A stretch of DNA of 47,339 nt from an uncultured Myxococcales bacterium (GTDB taxonomy: Bacteria > Myxococcota_A > UBA9042). Location: positions 1-47,339 of the forward strand of contig CAITYF010000189.1 of NCBI GenBank assembly GCA_903896545.1, read 5' to 3'. Positions 8,463 to 16,330 of the stretch are shown in pieces. Each line of letters begins with the position of its first letter. Position 1 is the stretch's first letter. Under the pieces are notes generated by a model, which saw nothing but the letters and a program-made list of their open reading frames with translations, did no database searches and was not told the DNA's origin. The position numbers and the translations under genes are program-made.

Positions 8463-9229
8463 CGCGTCCCCGCAACTGCGAGATAGTCAATTTCGGCGAC
8501 ATCCTGCCTTGCTCCGCCCACACGTTGGAGTGCGGCCACAATTTGAGCTCCGCCGGACCATCCTGAAATGTCAGCTCTGCCGACCAGAACGAAGTCGTAC
8601 GGCTGAACTCGTGACTCCTCGCTGACGTAGAATCGAATATCCGCCAAATCCAGCGCGTCGATTTTGACGGTGACCCATTCCCCATCCGGTGCCGCTAGGC
8701 CGCTGGATCTCCAACCCGTTGATGTCGTACCGTCCCTGCTCTCGAAACGAATATCCACTCCACCGGAGCCGATCCGAAACCAAGCAACCTTGTCTATGTC
8801 ATCCAGAACATCGTTCCATGCCGACGCCAAGCCGATCACCAGACTCTGGCCGTCCGACAGTCCCTCGGAATCAGCATAAGACAAGCGAAATCGACTCTGA
8901 AAAATTAGCGAAGCATTCGTATCCAGCGAAAAATTGTCGCCCATCGTCACTCGGAGTGTCTCTGCGCCTTCAATCGCCCCATGGCTTAGAGCAAGAGCGC
9001 CAGCGGGTGCGTTGGTAACAAACTCGATCGCCCCCCCCGCTGAACCGGAGATGCCAGTCTTCAGCCAGCCAGGAAGCGGTCCGCCGGCAGCTTGTGCAAA
9101 GTCTTCGCAGAGCCGGAACCACTGATCCGGATTCAGACCGAGTCGATCGACGTAGCCATATCCGCCCGTCCGCTCCCATGCGCGGTCGTCGCGGATAACC
9201 ACGCGCTGAACTTTCAGTTCGTCGCTCAC
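8453..9229 (-). CDS. Jelly-roll (LamG/concanavalin-like) phage structural protein candidate
   Basis: About 258 residues from the GTG at 9229, which has GAGG five bases upstream; an in-frame ATG at 9361 would add 44 residues and overlap the preceding frame by 104 bases. After a short N-terminal region with DRLGLNPDQWFRLCEDFAQA, residues 70-255 alternate beta strands typical of carbohydrate-binding jelly rolls (GDNFSLDTNASLIFQSRFRL, DKVAWFRIGSGGVDIRFES, DGEWVTVKIDALDL) and end ...EIDYLAVAGTRWN. Such domains occur in virion adhesion or decoration proteins. The fold is inferred from pattern only. The 5' boundary is the weakest point, and a sequencing frameshift joining it to the upstream ORF cannot be excluded. 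Confidence 0.6.
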   Translation of the reverse strand: MSDELKVQRVVIRDDRAWERTGGYGYVDRLGLNPDQWFRLCEDFAQAAGGPLPGWLKTGISGSAGGAIEFVTNAPAGALALSHGAIEGAETLRVTMGDNFSLDTNASLIFQSRFRLSYADSEGLSDGQSLVIGLASAWNDVLDDIDKVAWFRIGSGGVDIRFESRDGTTSTGWRSSGLAAPDGEWVTVKIDALDLADIRFYVSEESRVQPYDFVLVGRADISGWSGGAQIVAALQRVGGARQDVAEIDYLAVAGTRWN

Positions 9230-9257
9230 ACTCGCCTCACAATATTCGCCTTTCCGG

Positions 9258-9677
9258 CTATTGACTGCGAGCACCTTCCCGCGCCCGTTGAATTGACCGC
9301 GCGCGCACAACAGCGGTGATGCACGACACCATGCCGTAGCTGAACGCGGTTGGCCACCCACTTAGTGAGCCCGTCTCCATTGCCGAAGCAAGATGCCTTG
9401 CAATGAGGAAAAAGGGTGCACGAGTTGCCTGATACGGGCAAATATCCCAAACACGTCCCAACATGCCGCTCTGCGGTCGATTGTCGCATGTCCCCATTGT
9501 GCAGTCGCAACGGTGGACGAGTGAACGCAGAAAGACCTCCTGTGCATCGATTTCTGCAGTTGCTGCCCACGTCTCCTCCCAACTCGCCGGCTCGCCGTTG
9601 AACGTCAGCGGCGAGCCGCCATAGGGGATGTCGACACCTGCAGAATCCTCTCTTCGAGTCCCATCAGGACTGGCCAA
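9258..9677 (-). CDS. Unknown tail-module ORF in the -1 frame of the upstream gene
   Basis: 139 residues if started at TTG 9677. No good ribosome binding site precedes that codon, and the first 24 codons overlap the upstream gene in its -1 frame. The protein has a Cys cluster (RCDCTMGTC, DICPYQ) and FFLIARHLASAM. Three readings fit: an independent gene, an extension made by -1 frameshifting from the upstream gene (as in G/GT tail assembly chaperones), or part of the downstream jelly-roll protein separated by an indel. I saw no classical slippery heptamer in the overlap. Confidence 0.45.
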   Translation of the reverse strand: MASPDGTRREDSAGVDIPYGGSPLTFNGEPASWEETWAATAEIDAQEVFLRSLVHRCDCTMGTCDNRPQSGMLGRVWDICPYQATRAPFFLIARHLASAMETGSLSGWPTAFSYGMVSCITAVVRARSIQRAREGARSQ

Positions 9678-9970
9678 CGCCAGGACTGCAGAGTCTTCGG
9701 ATCTGGCTTCGCACCGTCAACGGACACGACTCCCCGTTGCACAAGGCTCAACGCCCGGTCGCCGCGATCGGAAATCGCCATTGCTGAGAGAATTTCGTGA
9801 CCAGCCAAAGCGCGAACCGAGACGCGGGTCGCAGCTTCCCCGACGGTTTCGCACTGGTCGAGCGTGACCCACAGGCCGTCGGTTTCAGCACCGTCCTTGA
9901 GCGCCACGTCCGGGTCTTGGTGCGAAACCAACGTAACCTGCTCGGAAGTTGTCGTGAGGATAATTGCCAT
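9605..9970 (-). CDS. Tail assembly chaperone candidate (gpG position)
   Basis: 121 residues from ATG 9970, six bases after the stop of the tail tube gene. It starts MAIILTTTSEQVTLVSHQDP and has a compact alpha/beta composition. Small proteins of this size directly after the major tail protein and before the tape measure are usually tail assembly chaperones, often expressed with a -1 frameshifted longer form. Here the next ORF is in the -1 frame and overlaps by 73 bases, consistent with that organisation. The call rests on position and size; I do not recognise sequence motifs. Confidence 0.5.
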   Translation of the reverse strand: MAIILTTTSEQVTLVSHQDPDVALKDGAETDGLWVTLDQCETVGEAATRVSVRALAGHEILSAMAISDRGDRALSLVQRGVVSVDGAKPDPKTLQSWRWPVLMGLEERILQVSTSPMAARR

Positions 9971-9976
9971 GGCGCG

Positions 9977-11317
9977 TCACCCAATTCCGATGCGGAACAG
10001 TGAGTTCCAAGACGGGTTTGGCGTGCTGCCCAAGAAGTCGCCAGAGTAAGTCGCCGCCTCCCACGCCAGTCGGTACACGAGCACGCCGTCCTTGTTCGTC
10101 AACACGGGCTGTTGCATCGTGCGAAGTGAAGGGCAGAAGACCGCGAAGACCTGTCCAACATTCTTGCCCACGCTCAGCGCAAGCGGCATCGTACCGCCGG
10201 ATTCGAAGCCTTCATCGATCATCGTTGGGCCAATGCCGGTCCCGCCCGATGAACTCATGTCCAACACCACGTCAGCGGCTACTGCGATCTTCTGTTGCGC
10301 GATGATGCATTCGGAGACGCCTTGGGCCGCCACGTGACTCTCGATGTACTTGAGTTCGTTCGTGATCGTGACCTTGAGCGATGACAGGGCGCCCTCCAAC
10401 CCTGAGTCGTTGCCCTTCGCGCCCAGCACGAGTCGTGCGCCGTTTGCGTCGATCAACGGCGCGACACGGGTGTTGCTTGTCGGCGTGTGGGCTCCCTCGC
10501 CGCTCGTCTTGGCAACATACGCGTAATCGGTGAACACGAATGCAAACTCAACCATGGGAATCTGCTTTGGGTCCAGGCTGATTGTCAGTGACTCAACGAC
10601 ACACCCGGTGAGCCGCAATGCCGTTGCCCCCACTTCATCGGTTTGGTAGAAAAGGGTCAGCCCTGCGGTCGCGACGGGCCCGGCTGAGGAAATTGTCAGG
10701 CTCGCCCCAATCCGATTGCCCGCTGCAGGATCTGTCCGGCCACGCTCAAAGAGCGTCACAACGCGGGCGCCTCCGCCAACGATCGCAGTGCTCCAAGCTG
10801 GGTTGACCACTGTCGACCCGTCCGAGCCCGTGACCAGTACGAAATTTCCGCTCTGTGACAGGGGTACCGAGGCTGACGTGTCGAGCGAAATCGTACGGGT
10901 TGAGGGAGCGTACCCAATGACAGCCGCGGTTGATGCGCTGAAATCCTTGAGGATTGACTGAATCGGCGAAAGTCCGCCGCCAGACGGACACTCCCCGCTC
11001 AAGGCCAGAGCGATGAGCTGCAATTCCGGAGCGACATCCGTGTATCCCGTTCCGGTTGGCGGGCCGGGAACCGTTCTGAGCGGGCACTTGAACTTGACTT
11101 TGCCGCCGTGCTTGGAGCCCACCAACGGCGCTGATGTTGCACCGAATTGTCCTTCGAGTAGGTTGATCGCCTTCGATTCCCGTGCGAGTTCGACGGAAAC
11201 ATCCGAGTCCACCAAGAGCCAAGTCGGCGACCCGGATGACTGCGGGGTGGCGTAATCATCTTGAACTTTGAACCCCACTGCGGACTGCTTTGCTTTCCAC
11301 CGAATTGGCGCTGTCAT
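9977..11317 (-). CDS. Phage major tail (tube) protein candidate
   Basis: 446 residues; ATG 11317 has GGAG eight bases upstream. The N-terminus (MTAPIRWKAKQSAVGFKVQD) and the segment SDVSVELARESKAINLL with VGSKHGGKVKFKCPL resemble tail tube proteins of long-tailed phages. Most of the chain is predicted beta strand with Gly/Ser/Thr loops (SGNFVLVTGSDGSTVV, RIGASLTISSAGPVATAG), and there is a late helix KYIESHVAAQ. It heads a same-strand run of genes with tiny gaps, so it is probably the first gene of the tail transcription unit. No terminase, portal or capsid gene is present nearby, so the phage origin may be a remnant or a tail-only particle. Confidence 0.6.
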   Translation of the reverse strand: MTAPIRWKAKQSAVGFKVQDDYATPQSSGSPTWLLVDSDVSVELARESKAINLLEGQFGATSAPLVGSKHGGKVKFKCPLRTVPGPPTGTGYTDVAPELQLIALALSGECPSGGGLSPIQSILKDFSASTAAVIGYAPSTRTISLDTSASVPLSQSGNFVLVTGSDGSTVVNPAWSTAIVGGGARVVTLFERGRTDPAAGNRIGASLTISSAGPVATAGLTLFYQTDEVGATALRLTGCVVESLTISLDPKQIPMVEFAFVFTDYAYVAKTSGEGAHTPTSNTRVAPLIDANGARLVLGAKGNDSGLEGALSSLKVTITNELKYIESHVAAQGVSECIIAQQKIAVAADVVLDMSSSGGTGIGPTMIDEGFESGGTMPLALSVGKNVGQVFAVFCPSLRTMQQPVLTNKDGVLVYRLAWEAATYSGDFLGSTPNPSWNSLFRIGIG

Positions 11318-12379
11318 TGTTCTATTCTCCTACTGCCGCGGCGGCTGTTGCATTGTTCGAATGAGACCTGTTCCGAAGGTGAATCCAATGCTCCGCGAAC
11401 GACGGCAGGCTGTCAAGCTGCGTCATCGGCCGCCGCCTTCGAACCCAGTCTCACGTTCGATTCCGGCACCCGCGCACATTGGGGAAAGTTGACATACTAA
11501 TCGCGACAAATGGTGCGCCGGACGGGTAGTTGAGGCGAAAACCCCGCGCCGCCTTTGGTGGACGTAAGGACGCCCGCATCGGTGACGGTTCCCGTAGCTG
11601 CCTACCTGATCAACCCGTATCCACGGGCTGCTCGATCGAGTTTTGGATTGTCCCCGCTCACACGCTGGTTACTTCGACGAAATTGTAGCCCACAGTGGGG
11701 ATTGTTCGCATCAATGTTCGCGTAACGCGAGAAGGTCGTCCAAGTTGCCCGCGATCGCCATGCATGTGGGTTGCACAACACGTGGGCGCCGCGCAGTGTC
11801 GGGTGTGCGTCAACGGGGCGCACCTGAGTCATGATCCCCCGAAGTTCTCTGGCGCTGTGCTAGCCGTCGATGCAGCGGACGTGCCAGCCGGTTCCGGTCC
11901 GCTGTCACCGGTGCTCTCGTGGCAATGAACCTGGTCCTGGATGGAAGATGTTTGGCAATCGAAGGGTGTACTTGACGGGGGCTGGAAACGTAGGCACCAG
12001 ACATGCACACTTTCATCGCCCGGTTTGGGGCGCATTCGCCCTTCGCCCGGTCAGAATCCGCCTCAGTCAACCTCGGCACCAACGCCACTCGATGTGAGCT
12101 CTGCGCCATGGTGCCAAACCCGGAACGCGGCACGACTCAACGAGGAGCAGCACAGAATGCGAAGTAAAGTCGCACAGATTGTCCGACCGGGGGGATCCGA
12201 TAGTTGGCATGCGGCACCTCCGTAGCGGAAGTGCAGGCGGTCATGAAGGTGGGATCATGTCGATCTTTTTATAAGTTCTGGGGGAATTGATCTCTTCCCT
12301 AGGTAATGTGTGCGCGAGTGTTCACGCGCGTGAACACCCCGTTCGTTCGACCGCAAGACTTCGCTGGTCGTTTTCCATC
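11318..12379. other. Intergenic region without a convincing gene (about 1.06 kb)
   Basis: Several short frames exist on both strands (for example 11810-12133 and 11602-11832 on minus), but none has a ribosome binding site or protein-like composition. The region precedes the tail tube gene and should hold its promoter. The only clear structure is the 20-bp palindrome at 12318-12337. The head and connector genes that would normally sit here in a phage are missing. Confidence 0.55.
12318..12337. promoter_or_regulatory. Perfect 20-bp palindrome, probable operator or partition-type site
   Basis: GTGTTCACGCGCGTGAACAC is its own reverse complement, with no mismatch and no spacer. A site of this length and symmetry is typical for a dimeric DNA-binding protein (TetR- or Xre-type repressor, or a ParB-type site). 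It lies beyond the 3' end of the gene at 12380-12688 and about 1 kb upstream of the minus-strand tail module. Its cognate protein is not apparent here. Confidence 0.6.
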
Positions 12380-12688
12380 CTACTCGAAATCAACATCCCC
12401 GTCGTCCTGGTAGACTGCGCGCAGACGATCAACCTTCCCCGACAGGTCTGCCAAGCGGTCGGCCGCCCCTTCAATCACCTGATTGGATTCGCAGAATCTG
12501 AACCTCCGGATTTCTGCCGCCCAGTCGTCCTCGTTGGCCAAGAGCGTGACTGCTTCATCCAGCAGACGAAGCGCGCGAACGAAATCAGGAGTCCTCGGCC
12601 GCCCGGCTCTCGATGGTGGCGAATCCCCCTGCTTGGCCGCACGAACGTTTGCTTGCAGTTGGCGCGTCGTCCGCACCGCTGACCGCAA
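12380..12688 (-). CDS. Small hypothetical protein, helical
   Basis: 102 residues from a TTG at 12688 (a GTG four codons later is also possible). A basic N-terminus with RAGRPRTPDFVRALRLLDEA is followed by helical sequence (EDDWAAEIRRFRFCESNQ, then GAADRLADLSGKVDRLRAVY) and an acidic end DDGDVDFE. Amphipathic heptad-like spacing suggests a short coiled coil. I do not recognise the family. The antisense frame over the same bases looks like a shadow. Confidence 0.5.
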   Translation of the reverse strand: MRSAVRTTRQLQANVRAAKQGDSPPSRAGRPRTPDFVRALRLLDEAVTLLANEDDWAAEIRRFRFCESNQVIEGAADRLADLSGKVDRLRAVYQDDGDVDFE

Positions 12689-12759
12689 GTAGGACGCGCT
12701 GACTGGTGAATGACAGGGCCTTGTTCCCGGCTTCCAAAAACCGCCGCGAAACGGCGGCG

Positions 12760-12846
12760 CTACTTCCGCCGCTCGGCCCGCTTCACCGCCTTTTCCTTGG
12801 CGCGCTCCTCGGCCTTCTGGAGTCGAAACGAATCCGCATCAATCAT
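12760..12846 (-). CDS. Possible very small basic/acidic helical protein (28 aa)
   Basis: ATG 12846 has GGAAG five bases upstream. The product MIDADSFRLQKAEERAKEKA continues with a basic helix and stops at 12760. The frame extends upstream to 12963 but that part is not protein-like. It may be a small phage-type or regulatory peptide, or chance. Confidence 0.25.
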   Translation of the reverse strand: MIDADSFRLQKAEERAKEKAVKRAERRK

Positions 12847-12980
12847 GACCACTTCCGAGCAAGGGTCTTTCGCCGGCAGAAGCACACAAAGCATCGAGAA
12901 CGGGATTGCGTCAGGCTCTGGCCTGAAGCGACTTGGGCAGGGTGCTTTGTGCGAAGTTGCCAATCGGGCGCGAGAATCGA

Positions 12981-14489
12981 CTAGCGCACTTGTTCGAGCA
13001 TGTCCCGCACGGCGTCAAAGTCTGGCGAATCGATGGCTCCTCCGGACATGTGCGTCGTCTGGAATACGTGATTGCCCAAAAAGGTCGGCTCACCCGTGTC
13101 CAGCTCCAGTTGGGAAGCAGACGGAATCACGAAATCGTGATCGTGCGCCTGGAGTGGCCCGTTATCTACTTTCCAGTTGGCTAAAAAGCCTTGTAAAATT
13201 GGACTTTCCGACGCCATCGACTGCAGCGGCATTGCATCCATCGCGTCGTTGCGGATCACGTCCTCCAACGGGTCCACCAGCGCGCGAATCTTATTGCCAA
13301 AAATATGGACGATCAGGCCACCAAGACAAGGCATCCAGCTCTTCAGGGCGGCATCGACCACGCCGTCGAGGTGCCAATCCGTTCCGACCGTCGCGCCGTG
13401 CGGAATCGAAAGATCGGTCGTCGCCACTGCGTTCAACACCCGACCTTCCGCCTCCATTTGGCATAGGTCGAGATCCGCAAACGCCAAATCGGTATCGTGA
13501 TGAAGTCCTGAGACCCACTTGCGCGCGGTCCTCAGGAGTTCAGCCAAGTCAGTCAATTGCGCATTGTTGGCGTCGACAAACGCGGCATCGAGCACGCGGC
13601 ATATTTCCCGAACGTCGACGATTGCCTCTCGGCGACCTACCTGCCCAATGGGACTTGCTGGCGGAACCAGCTGCCCCCAGACCTGCAGTTGGTGCCGCTT
13701 TGCCGCGGGAATCGCTCGGACGAGGCAGGCGACTCCCGCCAGCAGCGCGCCTAGCACATGACCGTCCAGCGTCGGCGTCGCCAACGGCGAACCTCGCAAA
13801 GGCGCATGGACTGTGAAAATTCCCGCGATGCAGCGTTTCTTCGGCAGAACCAAATGCTCGTCGATGTAAGCGAGGTAGCGCGCCACGAGGCCGCCCTGAC
13901 TATAGCCGACCAGCACATGCCGACGAAGAGCACCCTCGGAACCGTGCAGTACCGCATGTTCGCTCAGGATTTGGTACAGACCGCGCCTTTCCACCGTGTT
14001 CATTCGGATGTCGCCGAACAATTTGGGGCCGCCTTCGACGTGCCCGGGCAAATCTCCCGGCCGGTCCGGCAGCCAAAACCGATCGAACGACTCGCCGTTG
14101 TCATCCTTGTTCCAGCACGGGTTGATTTGGGGATCGATGATGGCGCTCAGGCGGGCGAATCCGCCATCCAGGGTCCGATTCCAAAAAGCCTGAACACCGG
14201 GATCGTTGACGTCGCCGAAACACTTGACCGGAATCGGCACGAAATATTCGTCGTACTGGCTCACTGACGGCGCCTGACGCAAGCCTTCGTGCATCAATTC
14301 ACCGCGAAAGCTGTCCTCGTCCTCATTGACTTCGATCGCTAACGTTGCAGCGTCTGCTGCGCCGCCCGTTCGAATCCGCGCACCGAGCTGCACATGATGC
14401 CCCGGTACGCTCAACGCCGATGCCAACTTCCCTGGTGCATCCCGTTCCCAGTGCGCGCAGCGATTCAAGAGCCACAACGTCAGATCCAT
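12981..14489 (-). CDS. Lipase-like alpha/beta hydrolase
   Basis: 502 residues from the ATG at 14489 (GGAGGAG directly upstream; another ATG at 14501 is in frame). The nucleophile elbow HVLVGYSQGGLVARYLAY (Ser about 197) and nearby FTVHAPLRGSPLA match lipases and PGAP1-like esterases. Acid and base candidates are the Asp in ATTDLSIPHG and the His in QAHDHDFVIPSA near the C-terminus. An N-terminal region of about 180 residues precedes the elbow. No signal peptide is visible. The expected reaction is ester or lipid hydrolysis; the substrate is unknown. It stands alone on the minus strand between small unknown genes. An effector or surface-lipid role is speculative. Confidence 0.75.
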   Translation of the reverse strand: MDLTLWLLNRCAHWERDAPGKLASALSVPGHHVQLGARIRTGGAADAATLAIEVNEDEDSFRGELMHEGLRQAPSVSQYDEYFVPIPVKCFGDVNDPGVQAFWNRTLDGGFARLSAIIDPQINPCWNKDDNGESFDRFWLPDRPGDLPGHVEGGPKLFGDIRMNTVERRGLYQILSEHAVLHGSEGALRRHVLVGYSQGGLVARYLAYIDEHLVLPKKRCIAGIFTVHAPLRGSPLATPTLDGHVLGALLAGVACLVRAIPAAKRHQLQVWGQLVPPASPIGQVGRREAIVDVREICRVLDAAFVDANNAQLTDLAELLRTARKWVSGLHHDTDLAFADLDLCQMEAEGRVLNAVATTDLSIPHGATVGTDWHLDGVVDAALKSWMPCLGGLIVHIFGNKIRALVDPLEDVIRNDAMDAMPLQSMASESPILQGFLANWKVDNGPLQAHDHDFVIPSASQLELDTGEPTFLGNHVFQTTHMSGGAIDSPDFDAVRDMLEQVR

Positions 14490-14661
14490 TGACTCCTCCA
14501 TATGGTAATGTCGCGAGCATGCTGTGCGGAGTGCCGTGCTGAGTCAAGCCCCGATGCCGTACACCGCCCACGCGCTCCGGTTTGGCCTTCGGCGCCCGGA
14601 AGCCTTCACCTCCACGCGGTTTGCGCGACTCGTGGCCAGCTTACCTTCGGACCCATTCGCC

Positions 14662-15321
14662 TCAGCCTCGAGCCGCGAGTGCAGCGCGCTGTTCCGGTGT
14701 TCCAACGCTGGCAGCCACAGCGACAAGCTCGTCACGTTGGCAACGCGCGTGGTTCTGAATCAGATTCAACACCGCATCTGCGAACCCTTGTGCCGTCGTT
14801 GTCTTTGCGAGGCACGTACACCACGCTGGCACAACAACTCGCCAATCCACATAGAGCTGCCATGCGCCGCCCTCGTCCGCGAAGAACACAATGTCGTCGT
14901 TGCACTCGTCGATCTTGTCCATGAGGTCGAACAGCAGTGCGAACTCCGCGGACGCCTCCGCGCCGCTGTTCGAGGCGACGACGCACCGTTCGAGGAGGCG
15001 GGTAAACTCCGCGATGAATCCGGCCGTTCCCGCTGATTGCCCGTGATAGTTCCGTGAGTTGTAATCGAATGACTCGTAGTACTCACCCCGCACGCTTCTC
15101 TGGTGAAAGTCCAGCACTTCGCCCGCGAAGGTTGTCGGTTCGTCGTCGTCCGGGCGTAGATCTTCGGGACGCAAGTAGTCGGCAACGACAGTGCACAACT
15201 GCTCGTCCGAGAGCTGTTCGAGAGCACGACCGAGCATGGCGTGTAGGGCCGATCGGTCGAACTGGCGAAGTTGTTTGCGCAATTGTGCCTGCGATATCAG
15301 AGTCTTGGGCATGGGTGTCAT
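14662..15321 (-). CDS. Conserved-looking hypothetical protein (219 aa), divergent to a metallopeptidase gene
   Basis: ATG 15321 has GGAG seven bases upstream; the open frame reaches back to 15387 but without a site. The sequence MTPMPKTLISQAQLRKQLRQ is followed by a helical region (ALHAMLGRALEQLSDEQLCT), then a segment with EVLDFHQRSVRGEYYESFDY, and later ALLFDLMDKIDECNDDIVFF. Composition is that of a soluble cytosolic protein. I do not recognise a domain. It is transcribed divergently from the HExxH peptidase gene, about 106 bp away, so the two may share a control region and form a pair. Confidence 0.7.
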   Translation of the reverse strand: MTPMPKTLISQAQLRKQLRQFDRSALHAMLGRALEQLSDEQLCTVVADYLRPEDLRPDDDEPTTFAGEVLDFHQRSVRGEYYESFDYNSRNYHGQSAGTAGFIAEFTRLLERCVVASNSGAEASAEFALLFDLMDKIDECNDDIVFFADEGGAWQLYVDWRVVVPAWCTCLAKTTTAQGFADAVLNLIQNHARCQRDELVAVAASVGTPEQRAALAARG

Positions 15322-15427
15322 TGTTGCTCCAGGTGCGCCAGCGTCGCCTAGCGAATGTTGCATAGGGATTGACGCGCCCGCAAGCATGTCAGAGGCTCAC
15401 GGCTGCGGTGCGACGAACGCAAGGCTC

Positions 15428-16270
15428 ATGACCATAATGCAAAGCACAGCGCCGACAATCCAGATGGAGATCCAGCGCTACTTGCGCACGGGCGACGCCG
15501 ACCTCATGGCCCGCGCCTGGCCTGACGACGAACTCCTCCAGCGCACTACGAGAGCCCACCGCGAACTGCGGGCTGCGCTTGTCGCGGAGGTTCGGCGTCG
15601 CACCGCGGGACGCAATCAGCCTCGAAATGTCACCGAAGGTGAGATCCGGTCGCTCATTACCACCAAGGTCGGCCCGATGGTGCTCGGGCTGTTCGCGCAC
15701 GAAGAACGCGCCCCCGTCCTCTCAGCGATCGCCAACGGCGTAATGTTCCTGACGCCGGACAATTTGGAGCGCGCGCTGCATCGGTCACGATGGGCGACGA
15801 CGGCATGGTCGCTCGCGAATGTGTACCTTGGCCACATCGGTGCGGAATTGTTGGCGCAAGACACCCCGTCGATACTTGGCTTGAGCGACGGTGCGGACTG
15901 CTATGTTTCTATGGCGTATTTTGATGAGCCTGATCCGTTCGCGGACTTTCTTGTTCACGAGGTCGCGCACCTGTTCCACAATTGCCGACGCGTCGAGATC
16001 GGCCTGCTGGAGACCAAGCTGCGCAAGTACCCTTTAAACATTAACTTTCGCGAGCACGAGACCTTTGCATACTGCTGCGAATTTTACTCGCGCATTCTTG
16101 GCCATGCCACGACCAGAGATCAAGGCGCGGAGTTGGTAGAGACGCTTGCGCAGCGGCTGTCGCCTAACGATTTGCGCTTTAACACTCAGCAAGTCGTGGA
16201 CATTTTGCGCCGAGCAGCAGTGTCGAAGAACGGCTGGCAGACGATCTTGAGGTGGTGTGCGGGCGGCTGA
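15428..16270 (+). CDS. Zinc metallopeptidase with HExxH motif
   Basis: About 280 residues. Several ATGs are in frame; 15428 is chosen because AAGG lies just upstream and the protein-like sequence begins there (15386 and 15437 are alternatives). The motif FLVHEVAHLFHNC (His177, Glu178, His181) is a zinc-binding catalytic site, and the helix FREHETFAYCCEFYSRIL, about 30 residues on, offers a Glu/His third ligand in gluzincin style. An N-terminal helical part holds NVTEGEIRSLITTKVGPMV. There is no signal peptide, so it is probably cytosolic or exported by another route. The family is unknown to me. It is divergent from the hypothetical gene at 14662-15321. Confidence 0.75.
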   Translation: MTIMQSTAPTIQMEIQRYLRTGDADLMARAWPDDELLQRTTRAHRELRAALVAEVRRRTAGRNQPRNVTEGEIRSLITTKVGPMVLGLFAHEERAPVLSAIANGVMFLTPDNLERALHRSRWATTAWSLANVYLGHIGAELLAQDTPSILGLSDGADCYVSMAYFDEPDPFADFLVHEVAHLFHNCRRVEIGLLETKLRKYPLNINFREHETFAYCCEFYSRILGHATTRDQGAELVETLAQRLSPNDLRFNTQQVVDILRRAAVSKNGWQTILRWCAGG

Positions 16271-16330
16271 TCTCTGCCGTTCCCGTCAATATGCAAGGGC
16301 GGTTGTATCGGAGACGAACACCGAACCGGA

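Noticed and set aside
9605..9677. Classical slippery heptamer for -1 frameshifting
   Set aside because: The overlap was read codon by codon; no X XXY YYZ sequence in the proper frame was found.
11318..12379. Several short ORFs as possible phage head-completion genes
   Set aside because: No ribosome binding sites, no recognisable motifs and a composition unlike the neighbouring tail genes.
12710..13816. 368-codon plus-strand frame opposite the lipase gene
   Set aside because: Arg/Ser/Pro-rich shadow; the minus-strand frame has a clear GYSQGG hydrolase.
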